From Bacteroidia bacterium (GTDB lineage Bacteria; Bacteroidota; Bacteroidia; Bacteroidales; VadinHA17), in the NCBI GenBank assembly GCA_026391515.1, contig JAPLEC010000138.1:1-12375 (forward strand): 12,375 nt of DNA, written 5' to 3'. Positions 1-7,385 of this stretch are shown here, piece by piece. The first letter of the stretch is position 1, and every line of letters starts with the position of its first letter. A model generated the notes under the pieces. The model made no database searches. It was not told the origin of the DNA and saw nothing but the letters and a program-made list of their open reading frames with translations. The position numbers were made by a program, and so were the translations under genes.

Positions 1-45
1 GATAAAAGAAAAAAGACAAAAGAAAAAAGTCGAGCGAAGCGAAGA

Positions 46-65
46 TCCCGACCGAAGAGTCGGGA
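46..65. repeat. Perfect 7-bp hairpin in the gene-free left edge
   Basis: TCCCGAC (46-52) pairs perfectly with GTCGGGA (59-65) around a 6-base loop. It sits in a purine-rich stretch (1-90) containing AAAGACAAAAG-like runs. Nothing else in 1-220 looks coding on either strand. The hairpin may be an intergenic repeat or part of a terminator for a gene to the left; on the minus strand a T-rich tract follows only after about 15 bases, so a classic terminator is not convincing. Confidence 0.4.
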
Positions 66-220
66 ATAAAAGAAGCAAGAGGGTGAGTTTCGTTTTCATA
101 TGGCATTAATTTTAAAACCACTTAATTTAGTATAAAAGGGATCTAAAATCAAATTTTTTTGACGAATGGATGAATTTAGATTACAGGCGATTGCTGAAAT
201 ACAACCACAAAAAGAAAACA

Positions 221-249
221 AAAAAAACGCAGAGATTAATCCCTGCGTT
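221..249 (-). terminator. Rho-independent terminator of the small secreted protein gene
   Basis: On the minus strand AACGCAG (249-243 side) pairs perfectly with CTGCGTT (232-226 side) around a 10-base loop, and the stem runs directly into a T-rich tail (complement of the A run at 221-227, continuing as an A-rich tract to 211). It lies 22 bases past the stop codon of the minus-strand gene at 272. Stem, spacing and tail fit an intrinsic terminator well. Confidence 0.8.
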
Positions 250-271
250 AAATTTCCGGAAAAGACTAACA

Positions 272-622
272 TTACTTATGCTTTGCCTTTGATTTAGAGT
301 GTTTGTTTAATTGTTTGTCTTTTGCTGCCTGTGAACGGGCCTGATTGCCCTGTAGCTCTTTTTGTTCTTTAGCTTGATCAGCCGGTGGAACGGGTGCAGC
401 AGCCGGTTCAGGTGGCATCGCTTCTGCAGCTTTTTCAGCTGGTGCAGCTTCTTCTGAAACTTCGACAGATCTCTTTACTGCCTTATCCTGTCTGGTATTA
501 TCAAAACCACCCACAGCAAAACCTCCTTTTCTTTCTTCCTGCTTCTTTTTATCCTGTCCAAATGCATTGCCGGAAATAATGCCAATACATAATATTAAGA
601 CCAATGTTAATAATTTTTTCAT
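272..622 (-). CDS. Small secreted Ala/Pro/Lys-rich protein of unknown function
   Basis: I do not recognise this family. The protein has a clear N-terminal signal peptide (basic MKK, then a hydrophobic run LLTLVLILCIGIISG, then a likely cut near AFG|Q), so it should be exported. The mature part is low complexity: a charged start (DKKKQEERKGG), a middle rich in Ala, Glu and Pro (EEAAPAEKAAEAMPPEPAAA), and a strongly basic Lys/His/Ser tail ending KSKAKHK. There are no cysteines after the signal, so no lipobox. An upstream ATG at 634 is also open; I prefer the ATG at 622 because the signal peptide then begins in the usual way and the candidate promoter at 650-657 would leave almost no leader for the earlier start. 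The gene is monocistronic, with its own terminator. The basic tail could bind nucleic acid, lipopolysaccharide or cell wall, but that is a guess. Confidence 0.7.
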   Translation of the reverse strand: MKKLLTLVLILCIGIISGNAFGQDKKKQEERKGGFAVGGFDNTRQDKAVKRSVEVSEEAAPAEKAAEAMPPEPAAAPVPPADQAKEQKELQGNQARSQAAKDKQLNKHSKSKAKHK

Positions 623-649
623 TTTACAGTTCATTAATAGTTTTCAGGT

Positions 650-657
650 CAAATTTA
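650..657 (-). promoter_or_regulatory. Candidate -7 promoter element for the small secreted protein
   Basis: Reads TAAATTTG on the minus strand, matching the Bacteroidota -7 consensus TAnnTTTG. Transcription would start near 644, giving a leader of about 22 bases to the ATG at 622. I see no good TTG -33 element at the expected distance, so this rests on the -7 match and position. Confidence 0.4.
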
Positions 658-752
658 GCAATAATTACTTATCATTTATGTTAAAGCGAAGACAATTCAG
701 GTCAAGGAGGTGTGATCTTTAATTAAAGTCAGATTTGATCGTGAATAATAAA

Positions 753-760
753 TATCTTTG
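753..760 (+). promoter_or_regulatory. Candidate -7 promoter element for the SDR gene
   Basis: TATCTTTG matches TAnnTTTG and lies 13 bases before the ATG at 774, so the leader would be very short (about 8-10 bases). A TTTG at 734-737 is too close (15-base gap) to be a standard -33 element. Plausible but unsupported by a second element. Confidence 0.35.
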
Positions 761-773
761 AAAAAAATCTCTA

Positions 774-1478
774 ATGAAAAAAATCTCGATCATTAGTGGC
801 GGGTCTGGAGGATTAGGCCTGTCTATTGCAGAACTCCTTGTCGAATCAGGAAAAGATGTTCTTATCCTTGGACGAAACATCGAGAAGCTTACCAGGGCAG
901 CGAGAAAACTTAGCCGAATTTCAAAAGGAGCGCATGTGAGTACATTAGTGTGTAATATCGGAAATGAAGGTGATGTTAGCAATACCGGTAAATTTCTAAA
1001 AGATCATAAAATTGTTACCGAATACCTGTTTAACAATGCAGGCAGAGGGCAATTTTCTCCGGCCATTGCTTCCACATCTGAAATGATCGACAATGTATTT
1101 GAAGCCAATTTAAAAGGAATGATTCTGCTTACATCTGAAATTCTTAAAATCACTCCTGAAAAAGTGGAGCTTACCATAATCAATATTATGTCGACATCAG
1201 CGCTTTTAGGAAGAGATCAGGAGACAATTTACTGTGCTTCAAAATGGGGTGCAAGGGGCTATACCGAAGCATTGAGAACTGAATTAAAAGGTACCAAGCG
1301 AAATATTATTGCAGTATATCCGGGCGGGATGAAGACAGATTTTTATAATGTCACGGGGCAAAACCGCGATATATCCGGTTTTATGGATCCAAAAGAAGTC
1401 GCTGAGAAAATAGTTCATGCCGTCCTGGGTCCTGATAAACTGGTTGTAACAGATATTACAATAAACCGGAAAAAATAG
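774..1478 (+). CDS. Short-chain dehydrogenase/reductase (SDR), substrate unknown
   Basis: A 234-residue classical SDR, an NAD(P)(H)-dependent cytoplasmic oxidoreductase. The N-terminal Rossmann glycine motif is GGSGGLG at residues 9-15, a variant of TGxxxGxG with Ser before the first Gly. The structural motif NNAG is at 87-90. The active-site tetrad is complete: N112, S140, Y153 and K157, with the usual 13-residue Ser-Tyr spacing and YxxxK (YCASK). PGG at 183-185 follows as in the family. An Arg at residue 34 (GRN) after the second beta strand suggests NADPH, by analogy only. Length is typical or slightly short. It is transcribed alone and converges on the polyamine genes, so the neighbourhood gives no clue to the substrate. 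The SDR assignment is firm; the reaction is unknown. Confidence 0.9.
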   Translation: MKKISIISGGSGGLGLSIAELLVESGKDVLILGRNIEKLTRAARKLSRISKGAHVSTLVCNIGNEGDVSNTGKFLKDHKIVTEYLFNNAGRGQFSPAIASTSEMIDNVFEANLKGMILLTSEILKITPEKVELTIINIMSTSALLGRDQETIYCASKWGARGYTEALRTELKGTKRNIIAVYPGGMKTDFYNVTGQNRDISGFMDPKEVAEKIVHAVLGPDKLVVTDITINRKK

Positions 1479-1503
1479 GGCTATGCCATGGCATGACCCT
1501 ATT
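1471..1503 (-). terminator. Intrinsic terminator for nspC, overlapping the SDR stop codon
   Basis: On the minus strand AATAGGG pairs with CCCTATT (outer 7 bp); an inner palindrome ATGCCATGGCAT continues the hairpin, and a run of six T follows. It lies just past the nspC stop (1516). The T tail exists only on the minus strand, so it should act for nspC. The SDR stop codon (1476-1478) is inside the outer stem. Confidence 0.75.
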
Positions 1504-1515
1504 GCACAGGTCCTA

Positions 1516-2652
1516 TTATGATAACCGTTTCTTATAATCCTTATAACCGAATTTTCTGATTAAGCGGAATTTCCCATCCCTGGTCCATACTCCAATTGAA
1601 GGATGCTTTACACCATTAAATGTAGTGGTCTTTACCATTGTATAATGGATCATATCAAGGAAAATTATCCGATCACCCGGATGAAGCTCGTTATTAAACG
1701 ACCATTCACCCATGAAATCGCCCGACAGACACGAGTTGCCTCCTAAACGATATGTTTGTTTGCCTGCAGCTGGATCAGTCGCACCTAAAATTTTTGGTTT
1801 GTAAGGCATTTCAAGACAGTCGGGCATGTGATCGGTGAATGACACATCGAGAATTGCTGTTTTAATACCCTGATTCTCAACTATATCTTCTACTGTTGCA
1901 ACAAGCTCTCCTGCTTCCCATGCAAATGCACTGCCCGGTTCAAGGATAACATGTAATCCAGTCCTTTTACTGAAATCCTTTATGATATTAATGAGATGGG
2001 AAGTATCATAATCTTTTCTTGTCATCAGATGTCCGCCCCCCATATTTATCCATTTTAATGAGGGGAAAAACTTTCCGAATTTTGCTTCAACGATCTTCAG
2101 CACTTTTTCCAGTGAAAATGAATCTGATTCAAAAAGAACGTGAAAATGTAGCCCTTCAATTCCCTCTGGCATTCCTTTATTCAGCTCATCTGCAGTTATT
2201 CCAAGTCTCGATCCGGGAGAACAAGGATTATATATACTTTGATTCACATCCGAAAACTCCGGATTTATTCTTAATCCCGGTGAAATTTTCCCGGTGTGTT
2301 TCTTTAAAATTTTTAAGTATTTTTTGTATTGATTAACTGAATTGAACGTCACATGAGAGCTATATCTCAGGATTTTTTTAAACTCATCTGATTTATATAC
2401 TGGCGAGTATGTATGTGCAGGTGAACCAACTTCTTCGAAGCAGAGTCTTGCTTCGTGCAATGAGCTCGCTGCTGCTCCCGAAAAATATTCCTTCAGAATA
2501 TCAAAAACACCCCACATTGCAAATCCTTTGAAAGCAAGGATGATCTCAGCACCTGATTCTTGCGAGACATGTTCTATTAAAGAAAGATTGTTGCGAAATC
2601 TTTCTTCATCAATAACATAGCAGGGAGATGGTATTTTGGAGTAATCGATCAT
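1516..2652 (-). CDS. nspC: Carboxynorspermidine/carboxyspermidine decarboxylase
   Basis: A 378-residue PLP-dependent decarboxylase of the alanine-racemase fold (fold type III). It removes CO2 from carboxyspermidine (or carboxynorspermidine) to give spermidine (or norspermidine), the last step of the polyamine route that bypasses S-adenosylmethionine. Visible landmarks: the PLP lysine K42 in AFKGFAMW, HFHVLFES at 169-176, the phosphate-binding glycine loop MGGGH at 204-208, EPG at 238-240, and the C-terminal active-site segment GGNSCLSGD (304-312) with the conserved Cys and Asp, then MIHYTMVKTTTFNG. Length and order match the family. It lies 119 bases downstream of the dehydrogenase that makes its substrate, on the same strand, and has a terminator right after its stop, which suggests a two-gene transcript. 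In Bacteroidota the product is expected to be spermidine. Confidence 0.93.
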   Translation of the reverse strand: MIDYSKIPSPCYVIDEERFRNNLSLIEHVSQESGAEIILAFKGFAMWGVFDILKEYFSGAAASSLHEARLCFEEVGSPAHTYSPVYKSDEFKKILRYSSHVTFNSVNQYKKYLKILKKHTGKISPGLRINPEFSDVNQSIYNPCSPGSRLGITADELNKGMPEGIEGLHFHVLFESDSFSLEKVLKIVEAKFGKFFPSLKWINMGGGHLMTRKDYDTSHLINIIKDFSKRTGLHVILEPGSAFAWEAGELVATVEDIVENQGIKTAILDVSFTDHMPDCLEMPYKPKILGATDPAAGKQTYRLGGNSCLSGDFMGEWSFNNELHPGDRIIFLDMIHYTMVKTTTFNGVKHPSIGVWTRDGKFRLIRKFGYKDYKKRLS

Positions 2653-2692
2653 TAATGTAAATAGGTTATTTATAGTGACTTACCCACCCCAA

Positions 2693-2740
2693 CCTCCCGC
2701 TTCGCCAAAGCTCCGAGGGACAAGCTCTCCAGGGAGGGGA
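2693..2740 (+). repeat. Intergenic palindromic repeat, copy 1 of the TCCGC...GCGGA family
   Basis: This element lies in the 119-base gap between the two polyamine genes. CCTCCC (2693-2698) pairs with GGGAGG (2732-2737). Its left part (2695-2720) matches the reverse complement of 11766-11791 at about 18 of 26 positions. Its right part, GGGACAAGCTCTCCAGGG, matches GGGACAGGCTCTCAAGGG at 7408-7425. It is non-coding and could act as an RNA hairpin or a processing site between the two genes. Confidence 0.65.
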
Positions 2741-2771
2741 TCTTTATTATGCAGATCTTTTTATCTTGTTC

Positions 2772-3965
2772 TTACAATTCAAGATCGACGTCATGAAGTT
2801 CAACCCATGGAAGACCCAGGATATTAAGCTGTTCCATAAACGGGTCCGGATCAAACTCTTCGACATTGAAGACACCCGGTTTTTTCCAAATGCCTTTCAG
2901 GTACATCATTGCTCCGGTGGTTGCCGGGACCCCTGTTGTATAACTTACTCCCTGTGCTCCTGTCTCTTTATAAGCAGCCTCATGACTGCAATTATTATAA
3001 ATATAGTATGTTTTTTCCTTATTGTTTTTCAAACCTCTGATACGACAACCGATTGAAGTCCATCCCTTATAATTTTCACCCAGTTCCCCCGGATCAGGTA
3101 AAATTGCCTTGAGGAACTGTATAGGTATGATCTCTCTTCCATTGAACATCACCGGTTCAATGCCGGCCATTCCAATATTTTGAATAACACGCAGATGCGT
3201 AAGATATTCCTGTCCGAAAGTCATCCAGAATCTTGCTCTTTTAAGGGTAGGGAAATTTTTCACCAGAGATTCCAGCTCCTCGTGGTAGATCAGATATGAT
3301 TCTTTCGGTCCGATATCCGGATAATTCAACGGTTTATGAACCTGGTGCGGCTTGGTATAAATCCATTTCCCGTTTTCCCAGTATTTTCCCTTTTGTGTAA
3401 CTTCCCTGATATTGATTTCGGGATTGAAATTTGTTGCAAATGGTTTTCCATGATCGCCGGCATTGCAGTCTACAATATCCAGGTACTGCAGTTCATCAAA
3501 ATGATGTTTAGCAGCATAAGCTGTGAAAACAGATGTCACTCCCGGGTCAAATCCACACCCGAGAATTGCAGTAATTCCTGCTTTCTTATATTTGCTCTGG
3601 TATGCCCACTGCCAGCTATATTCGAACCTGGCCTCTTCAAGCGGTTCATAGTTTGCAGTATCGAGATAAGCGACACCGGTCTCAAGGCAGGCATCCATTA
3701 TGTGCAGGTCCTGGTAAGGCAAAGCCACATTTACGATAATGTCGGGTTTGAACGATTTGATAAGCTTAACCAACTGAGGTACCTTATCAGCATTGATCTG
3801 TGCAGTCTGCACACGATTTTTTCCAATCTTTTCAGCAATAGTATCACATTTCGATTTTGTCCGGCTGGCTAATAATATTTCACTGAAAACTTCCGGAAGA
3901 GAAGCCATCTTATGAACAACAACGGTACCAACTCCTCCTGCTCCTATTACCAATACTTTTCCCAT
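2772..3965 (-). CDS. Carboxy(nor)spermidine dehydrogenase (saccharopine dehydrogenase family)
   Basis: A 397-residue member of the saccharopine dehydrogenase family, identified as carboxynorspermidine/carboxyspermidine synthase by length, motifs and partner gene. It condenses putrescine (or diaminopropane) with aspartate beta-semialdehyde and reduces the Schiff base with NADPH. The N-terminal Rossmann motif is GAGGVG at residues 8-13; an SRT segment (34-36) after the second strand suits NADP binding. A family motif DTANYEPLEE lies at 102-111 and GCGFDPGVTSVF at 136-147 forms the nucleotide/active-site loop. The C-terminal half holds the substrate domain. It is first in a likely operon with nspC, with a well-formed promoter about 90-120 bases upstream. 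True saccharopine dehydrogenase is unlikely because nspC sits directly downstream. Confidence 0.9.
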   Translation of the reverse strand: MGKVLVIGAGGVGTVVVHKMASLPEVFSEILLASRTKSKCDTIAEKIGKNRVQTAQINADKVPQLVKLIKSFKPDIIVNVALPYQDLHIMDACLETGVAYLDTANYEPLEEARFEYSWQWAYQSKYKKAGITAILGCGFDPGVTSVFTAYAAKHHFDELQYLDIVDCNAGDHGKPFATNFNPEINIREVTQKGKYWENGKWIYTKPHQVHKPLNYPDIGPKESYLIYHEELESLVKNFPTLKRARFWMTFGQEYLTHLRVIQNIGMAGIEPVMFNGREIIPIQFLKAILPDPGELGENYKGWTSIGCRIRGLKNNKEKTYYIYNNCSHEAAYKETGAQGVSYTTGVPATTGAMMYLKGIWKKPGVFNVEEFDPDPFMEQLNILGLPWVELHDVDLEL

Positions 3966-4056
3966 TTTCCAGATTTTAATAACAGGTTGAATTTAAATAA
4001 TTTATTAATGATCAGGATCAGTTTAATTTAATTTCAAAATTGTTTTTAGTATGATT

Positions 4057-4086
4057 CAAATATAAGATATAAATATGATCAATCAA
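4057..4086 (-). promoter_or_regulatory. Promoter of the polyamine operon (Bacteroidota type)
   Basis: On the minus strand TTG (4086-4084) and TATATTTG (4064-4057) are separated by 19 bases, matching the Bacteroidota -33 TTG / -7 TAnnTTTG layout. The start site would be near 4051, giving a leader of roughly 85 bases. This is the best promoter match in the window. Confidence 0.6.
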
Positions 4087-4159
4087 CAGATCTAATTCAT
4101 ATAAAAACTGATATTCCAGTAATGAATGAAGGGTGAAGTCCGACAAAATTAAATCTGCT

Positions 4160-4167
4160 TATATTTG
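4160..4167 (+). promoter_or_regulatory. Candidate -7 promoter element for trkH
   Basis: TATATTTG matches TAnnTTTG, 24 bases before the trkH ATG at 4192. No clear TTG is present 19-21 bases upstream. If used, it is divergent from the polyamine promoter, with the two -7 boxes about 95 bases apart. Confidence 0.4.
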
Positions 4168-4191
4168 TATCCTGAAATCTGATGGCAGAAT

Positions 4192-5468
4192 ATGAAGCTG
4201 ATCAATCCATTAATCATTCTCAGGATTTTAAGTACGATCCTGCTGATTGAGACATTCTCTTACTTTTTCTGCCTGCCGGTGGATCCCTTCCATACCTCTA
4301 CTCCCAAACCATCCCTTCATTTATTAATGCTTTTTTTGAATCTACTTCCGGATTTACTACAACAGGATCATCTATACTCACAGATGTTGAAGTAATGCCT
4401 TATTCGATCCTTTTCTGGAGAAGCTTTACCCACTGGATAGGTGGTATCGGGATAATCGTTCTGGTGGTTATAATTCTTCCTTCACTCAGGATTTCAGGTT
4501 ACCAGCTGTTCAGCCTGGAGTCATCCCTGAAAGAAAAGATACATCCAAAAACCCAGTCAGTTGCATTCAGGATCATGTTTATTTATTTAGGTCTCACGCT
4601 GGCAGAAATCATTTTATTATGGATGGGTGATATGACTCTTTTCGACAGTGTCTGCCATTCCTTCGGGACAATTGCCACCGGAGGATTCTCTACAAAAAAT
4701 AACGGCCTCCAATTCTATTCGTCTTATAGTCAATATGTTGTGATGATTTTTATGTTCCTTGCCGGCACAAGCATGCTTATCTATTACTATATAGCAAAAT
4801 TTAATTTCAAGAAAGTCATGCAGAATGAAGAATTATGGTTTTACATTGCTGTAGCTGTTGTTTCGGGAGCAATTGCAACCATTATTCTATTACATACTTC
4901 AAACCGAAGCTTTGAAGAAGCCTTCAGAGAAGGTTATTTTCAGATCATTTCCATATTGACATGTACCGGATTTGCATCAGCCGATTATCTATTCTGGCCT
5001 TCTGCTGGTCTTCTGCTGATCTTCATGATGATGTTTGCAGGAGGAAGCACAGGATCGACAAGCGGTGGTATAAAGATGGCACGACATCTAATTGTTATTA
5101 AAAACATCAGAAGTGTCTTTAAAAGACTTAATCATCCAAATGCAATAGCATCAGTCAAACTTAATGGTAAAGTAGTAAGCGAGAGCACTAATATAACGAT
5201 AGTTTCCTTCGTCATCCTTTATTTATTTCTTTTCATTGTAGGAACTGCGATCGTTACAGTTACTGGTGTTGATCCGGTGACATCAGCAAGTTCTGTAGCT
5301 ACCTGTATGGCAGGAATAGGTCCGGGATTAGGTAATGTCGGTCCTATGAGCAATTTTGCCAGTATGCCGGAAATCAGTAAAATAGTACTTAGCTTTCTGA
5401 TGATAATCGGAAGGCTGGAGATTATTACGGTATTAGCATTGTTTTCCAGATCGTTCTGGAAATTATAA
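4192..5468 (+). pseudogene. trkH: trkH potassium-uptake subunit, disrupted by an internal deletion and frameshift
   Basis: The gene encodes a TrkH/KtrB-type K+ channel subunit, an inner-membrane protein that works with the TrkA regulator (no trkA is visible here). The first frame (4192-4395) starts normally with a transmembrane helix, MKLINPLIILRILSTILLIE, up to CLPV (residue 30), then turns into nonsense. A second frame, readable from about 4275 as AGGSLPYLYS then FINAFFESTSGFTTTG, carries the rest to a normal C-terminus (RSFWKL). All four selectivity-filter segments survive in the second frame: GFTTTG, ATGGFS, TCTGFA and GIGPGLG. Missing is the stretch between the first helix and the first pore loop, about 60-75 residues against a family length near 480. 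The first-frame stop overlaps an ATG of the second frame (TAATG at 4393-4397). A protein begun there would lack the first pore segment. Alternatively this is an assembly artefact. Confidence 0.85.
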
Positions 5469-5541
5469 GATCGGTACAAGGTTCAAGCTTACCTGCCGAA
5501 TCCGCCAACTGGAGGAGAAGGCTGGGTTTAAGGTAATTATA

Positions 5542-5562
5542 ACCGTGCACCGTGTACCGTGT
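5542..5562 (+). repeat. Three tandem heptamers ACCGTGY
   Basis: ACCGTGC, ACCGTGT, ACCGTGT in direct succession, in the 102-base gap between the convergent trkH and murU genes. The same gap contains GGTACAAGGTTCAAGC (5473 region) and a partial inverted-repeat fragment at 5495-5525. No convincing terminator for either flanking gene is seen here. Confidence 0.6.
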
Positions 5563-5570
5563 ATCTTTTA

Positions 5571-6290
5571 TTATCTTAGTTTTTTTCTGACCTCTTCAAG
5601 TATTTCAGGTGTTCCGACATTTGCCCAAAAACCGCCATCGAACAAGCAGGTGTAAATATTGTTTGAAGATGCAAGTTGCAGGTACAAAGCAGTCATGGTA
5701 TATACACCTTTGGTCATATACCGGAATATCTCAGGATTTATTATGTGTATGCTCGAAAAAGCAATTTCCGACAATTCCTCATTCTCAGGGCCGGTGACTA
5801 TCCTTTCTCCTGTAGCTTTATTGACCCAACCGCGAAGCAATCCTTCCGCATTCACAAGATAATACCTTATTCCTTCTCTGTGCCTGACAGCAAGAGTTGC
5901 CAGACCTTTTTTCTCCAGGTGAAAATTATATAAAGTGCTGATATCCAGATCAGTTACAATATCTGCATTGTATAGCAGGAATGGATCTTTATCAAAAAAT
6001 TCCCTGGCTTTGTATAATCCACCACCGGTTTCAAGAAGCATATCCCGCTCATCTGAAACAGTGATCCTGAATCCCATTTTGTTAAGCTTTCTTATCTCCT
6101 CTTCAACCATGTCAGCGAAATGGTGCACATTAATTATAATGTCTGCGAATCCTGATGCAGTGCATTTCTCAACAGCTAAATGAAGCAGGCTCTTCCCGTT
6201 GATATCTACCAGTACCTTGGGAATTTTTTCAGTTATCTTCCCAAGCCTTGTTCCCTTCCCTGCAGCAAGGATCATTGCTTTCATAAGCAT
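5571..6290 (-). CDS. murU: Sugar-1-phosphate nucleotidyltransferase, MurU-like (MurNAc-1-P uridylyltransferase)
   Basis: A 239-residue nucleotidyltransferase of the RmlA/GalU/MurU type, transferring a nucleotide to a sugar-1-phosphate in the cytoplasm. The N-terminal nucleotide loop is LAAGKGTRLG (residues 8-17), followed by the conserved lysine in EKIPKVL (K25). ETGGGL at 87-92 and NAD at 108-110 (Mg-binding D110) follow. Near the C-terminus the usual WxDVGTP reads WANVGTP, so the second metal-binding Asp appears to be Asn. Identification as MurU comes mainly from the gene just upstream, an AmgK-like sugar kinase whose stop codon lies only 4 bases before this start; that pair forms the MurNAc salvage route in Pseudomonas. 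Other ATGs at codons 3 and 6 are possible; the first gives the tightest coupling. A mannose-1-P guanylyltransferase role is the main alternative. Confidence 0.75.
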   Translation of the reverse strand: MLMKAMILAAGKGTRLGKITEKIPKVLVDINGKSLLHLAVEKCTASGFADIIINVHHFADMVEEEIRKLNKMGFRITVSDERDMLLETGGGLYKAREFFDKDPFLLYNADIVTDLDISTLYNFHLEKKGLATLAVRHREGIRYYLVNAEGLLRGWVNKATGERIVTGPENEELSEIAFSSIHIINPEIFRYMTKGVYTMTALYLQLASSNNIYTCLFDGGFWANVGTPEILEEVRKKLR

Positions 6291-6294
6291 TACA

Positions 6295-7326
6295 TTAATT
6301 ATTTGAAGTTAATCCCCGGAACATTTCTGTTCCCGGAATTGATCTGACAGTCTGGTACAATTCCGGAAGCTTAATATATTTTTCAGCCGATTTGATTACC
6401 TGCAAAAGCAGATTCACACCTGGCACAATGCTCTCCGCAAAAGTTGGCTTTTGTTCGTACAGCCCTCTGAAACCGAAAGCGCCAAGCGCCTGCATAAGCC
6501 GGATCATACAGAAACACATAAAATAATTATTGAATTCTCTTTTATCTTTTTTAGTGACTGAACAGAAATTACCCGTGTAATATTCAAGAAGTTCTTCCCT
6601 GTCAGACTGAGACATTGGAATTTTAGCATCGTACAATAAAGAAGCCACATCATATTGCGGAGCTCCCTTTCTGCCGCCCTGGTAATCAATAAACCAAGGC
6701 TCCTCTCCTACCACCATGATATTTGCGGTCTGGAAATCCCTGTAAAGAAAAAATTCCTGTCCGGCCATTAAAAGATAGTTTGTCAGAGAATTAAAATCAT
6801 GCTCCAGACGCTGCTCATTAAATGGTGCAGCCAGGAGCTTCAGTAACATGTATTTAAAATAATTCATATCCCACATCATCGATTGACGATCAAAGCTTTT
6901 ATGGGGATAGCATAGATTAAGATTCAACCCGTCAATACCCTTTGTCTGAAACAGAATCAGGTTATCAATGATCTTGTGATAAAAGGATTTTGTTTTGTTA
7001 TCTAAACGTGAAGGATCTTTTCTATTGGTGAGCCATGTAAAAAGGTTTGTATTACCAAGATCCTGAAGAAAATAAACATTCTTTTCCGGGACATAGCCAT
7101 ATATTTCAGGTACATGAAGGCCTTTGGAATTAAAATGTTTTGTAAAACCTATAAAAGCTTCATTTTCCTCTTTAACCGGATTAAATGTACCAATTACACT
7201 TTTTTGTGATGAGGTAATTCTGAAGTATTTCCTGTCAGAACCAGACTTCGGAAGAGGAGTTATCTTAATCTTATCTTTTCCGAATAATTCCCTGTAGCAC
7301 TGCGATATAATCTCAATTTCATTCAT
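6295..7326 (-). CDS. amgK: Aminoglycoside-phosphotransferase-fold sugar kinase, AmgK-like (MurNAc/GlcNAc anomeric kinase)
   Basis: A 343-residue kinase of the APH/choline-kinase fold. In Pseudomonas, AmgK phosphorylates MurNAc and GlcNAc at C1 in the cytoplasm, feeding MurU. Visible elements: a GSDRKYFRI segment (29-37) in place of the glycine loop, the catalytic loop LYRDFQTANIMV with D197 and N202 (family HRDxxxxN, here with Tyr for His), and the metal-binding segment FIDYQGG (D214), followed by KGAPQYDVASLLYDA as in AmgK proteins. It is the first gene of a tight pair with the MurU-like gene (4-base gap), so the two are almost certainly co-translated. A repeat-bearing 126-base gap separates it from the membrane protein gene upstream. 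A kinase for another sugar or a lipid is possible, since the APH fold is versatile. Confidence 0.75.
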   Translation of the reverse strand: MNEIEIISQCYRELFGKDKIKITPLPKSGSDRKYFRITSSQKSVIGTFNPVKEENEAFIGFTKHFNSKGLHVPEIYGYVPEKNVYFLQDLGNTNLFTWLTNRKDPSRLDNKTKSFYHKIIDNLILFQTKGIDGLNLNLCYPHKSFDRQSMMWDMNYFKYMLLKLLAAPFNEQRLEHDFNSLTNYLLMAGQEFFLYRDFQTANIMVVGEEPWFIDYQGGRKGAPQYDVASLLYDAKIPMSQSDREELLEYYTGNFCSVTKKDKREFNNYFMCFCMIRLMQALGAFGFRGLYEQKPTFAESIVPGVNLLLQVIKSAEKYIKLPELYQTVRSIPGTEMFRGLTSNN

Positions 7327-7385
7327 ATTTCTTTTTCACTACTTCTCCCCTTCACTCACTCTTGTTTCCTTTGTCTTTTACATCC

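Noticed and set aside
719..982. 87-codon minus-strand open frame
   Set aside because: It is antisense to the start of the SDR gene, whose glycine-rich motif and active site are clear.
3336..3872. 178-codon open frame on the plus strand
   Set aside because: It lies wholly antisense to the carboxyspermidine dehydrogenase gene, whose motifs are intact, and shows no recognisable domain.
2772..3965. Lysine-pathway saccharopine dehydrogenase
   Set aside because: The same fold is used, but the adjacent nspC gene and typical length point to carboxyspermidine synthesis.
4395..5468. Independent intact TrkH gene starting at 4395
   Set aside because: TrkH coding sequence in the same frame extends upstream to about 4275, including the first pore segment GFTTTG, and an orphan first helix sits at 4192; a broken single gene explains both.
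5609..6183. Several plus-strand open frames of 60-85 codons
   Set aside because: They overlap each other and lie antisense to the murU-like gene; none has a plausible start signal or domain.
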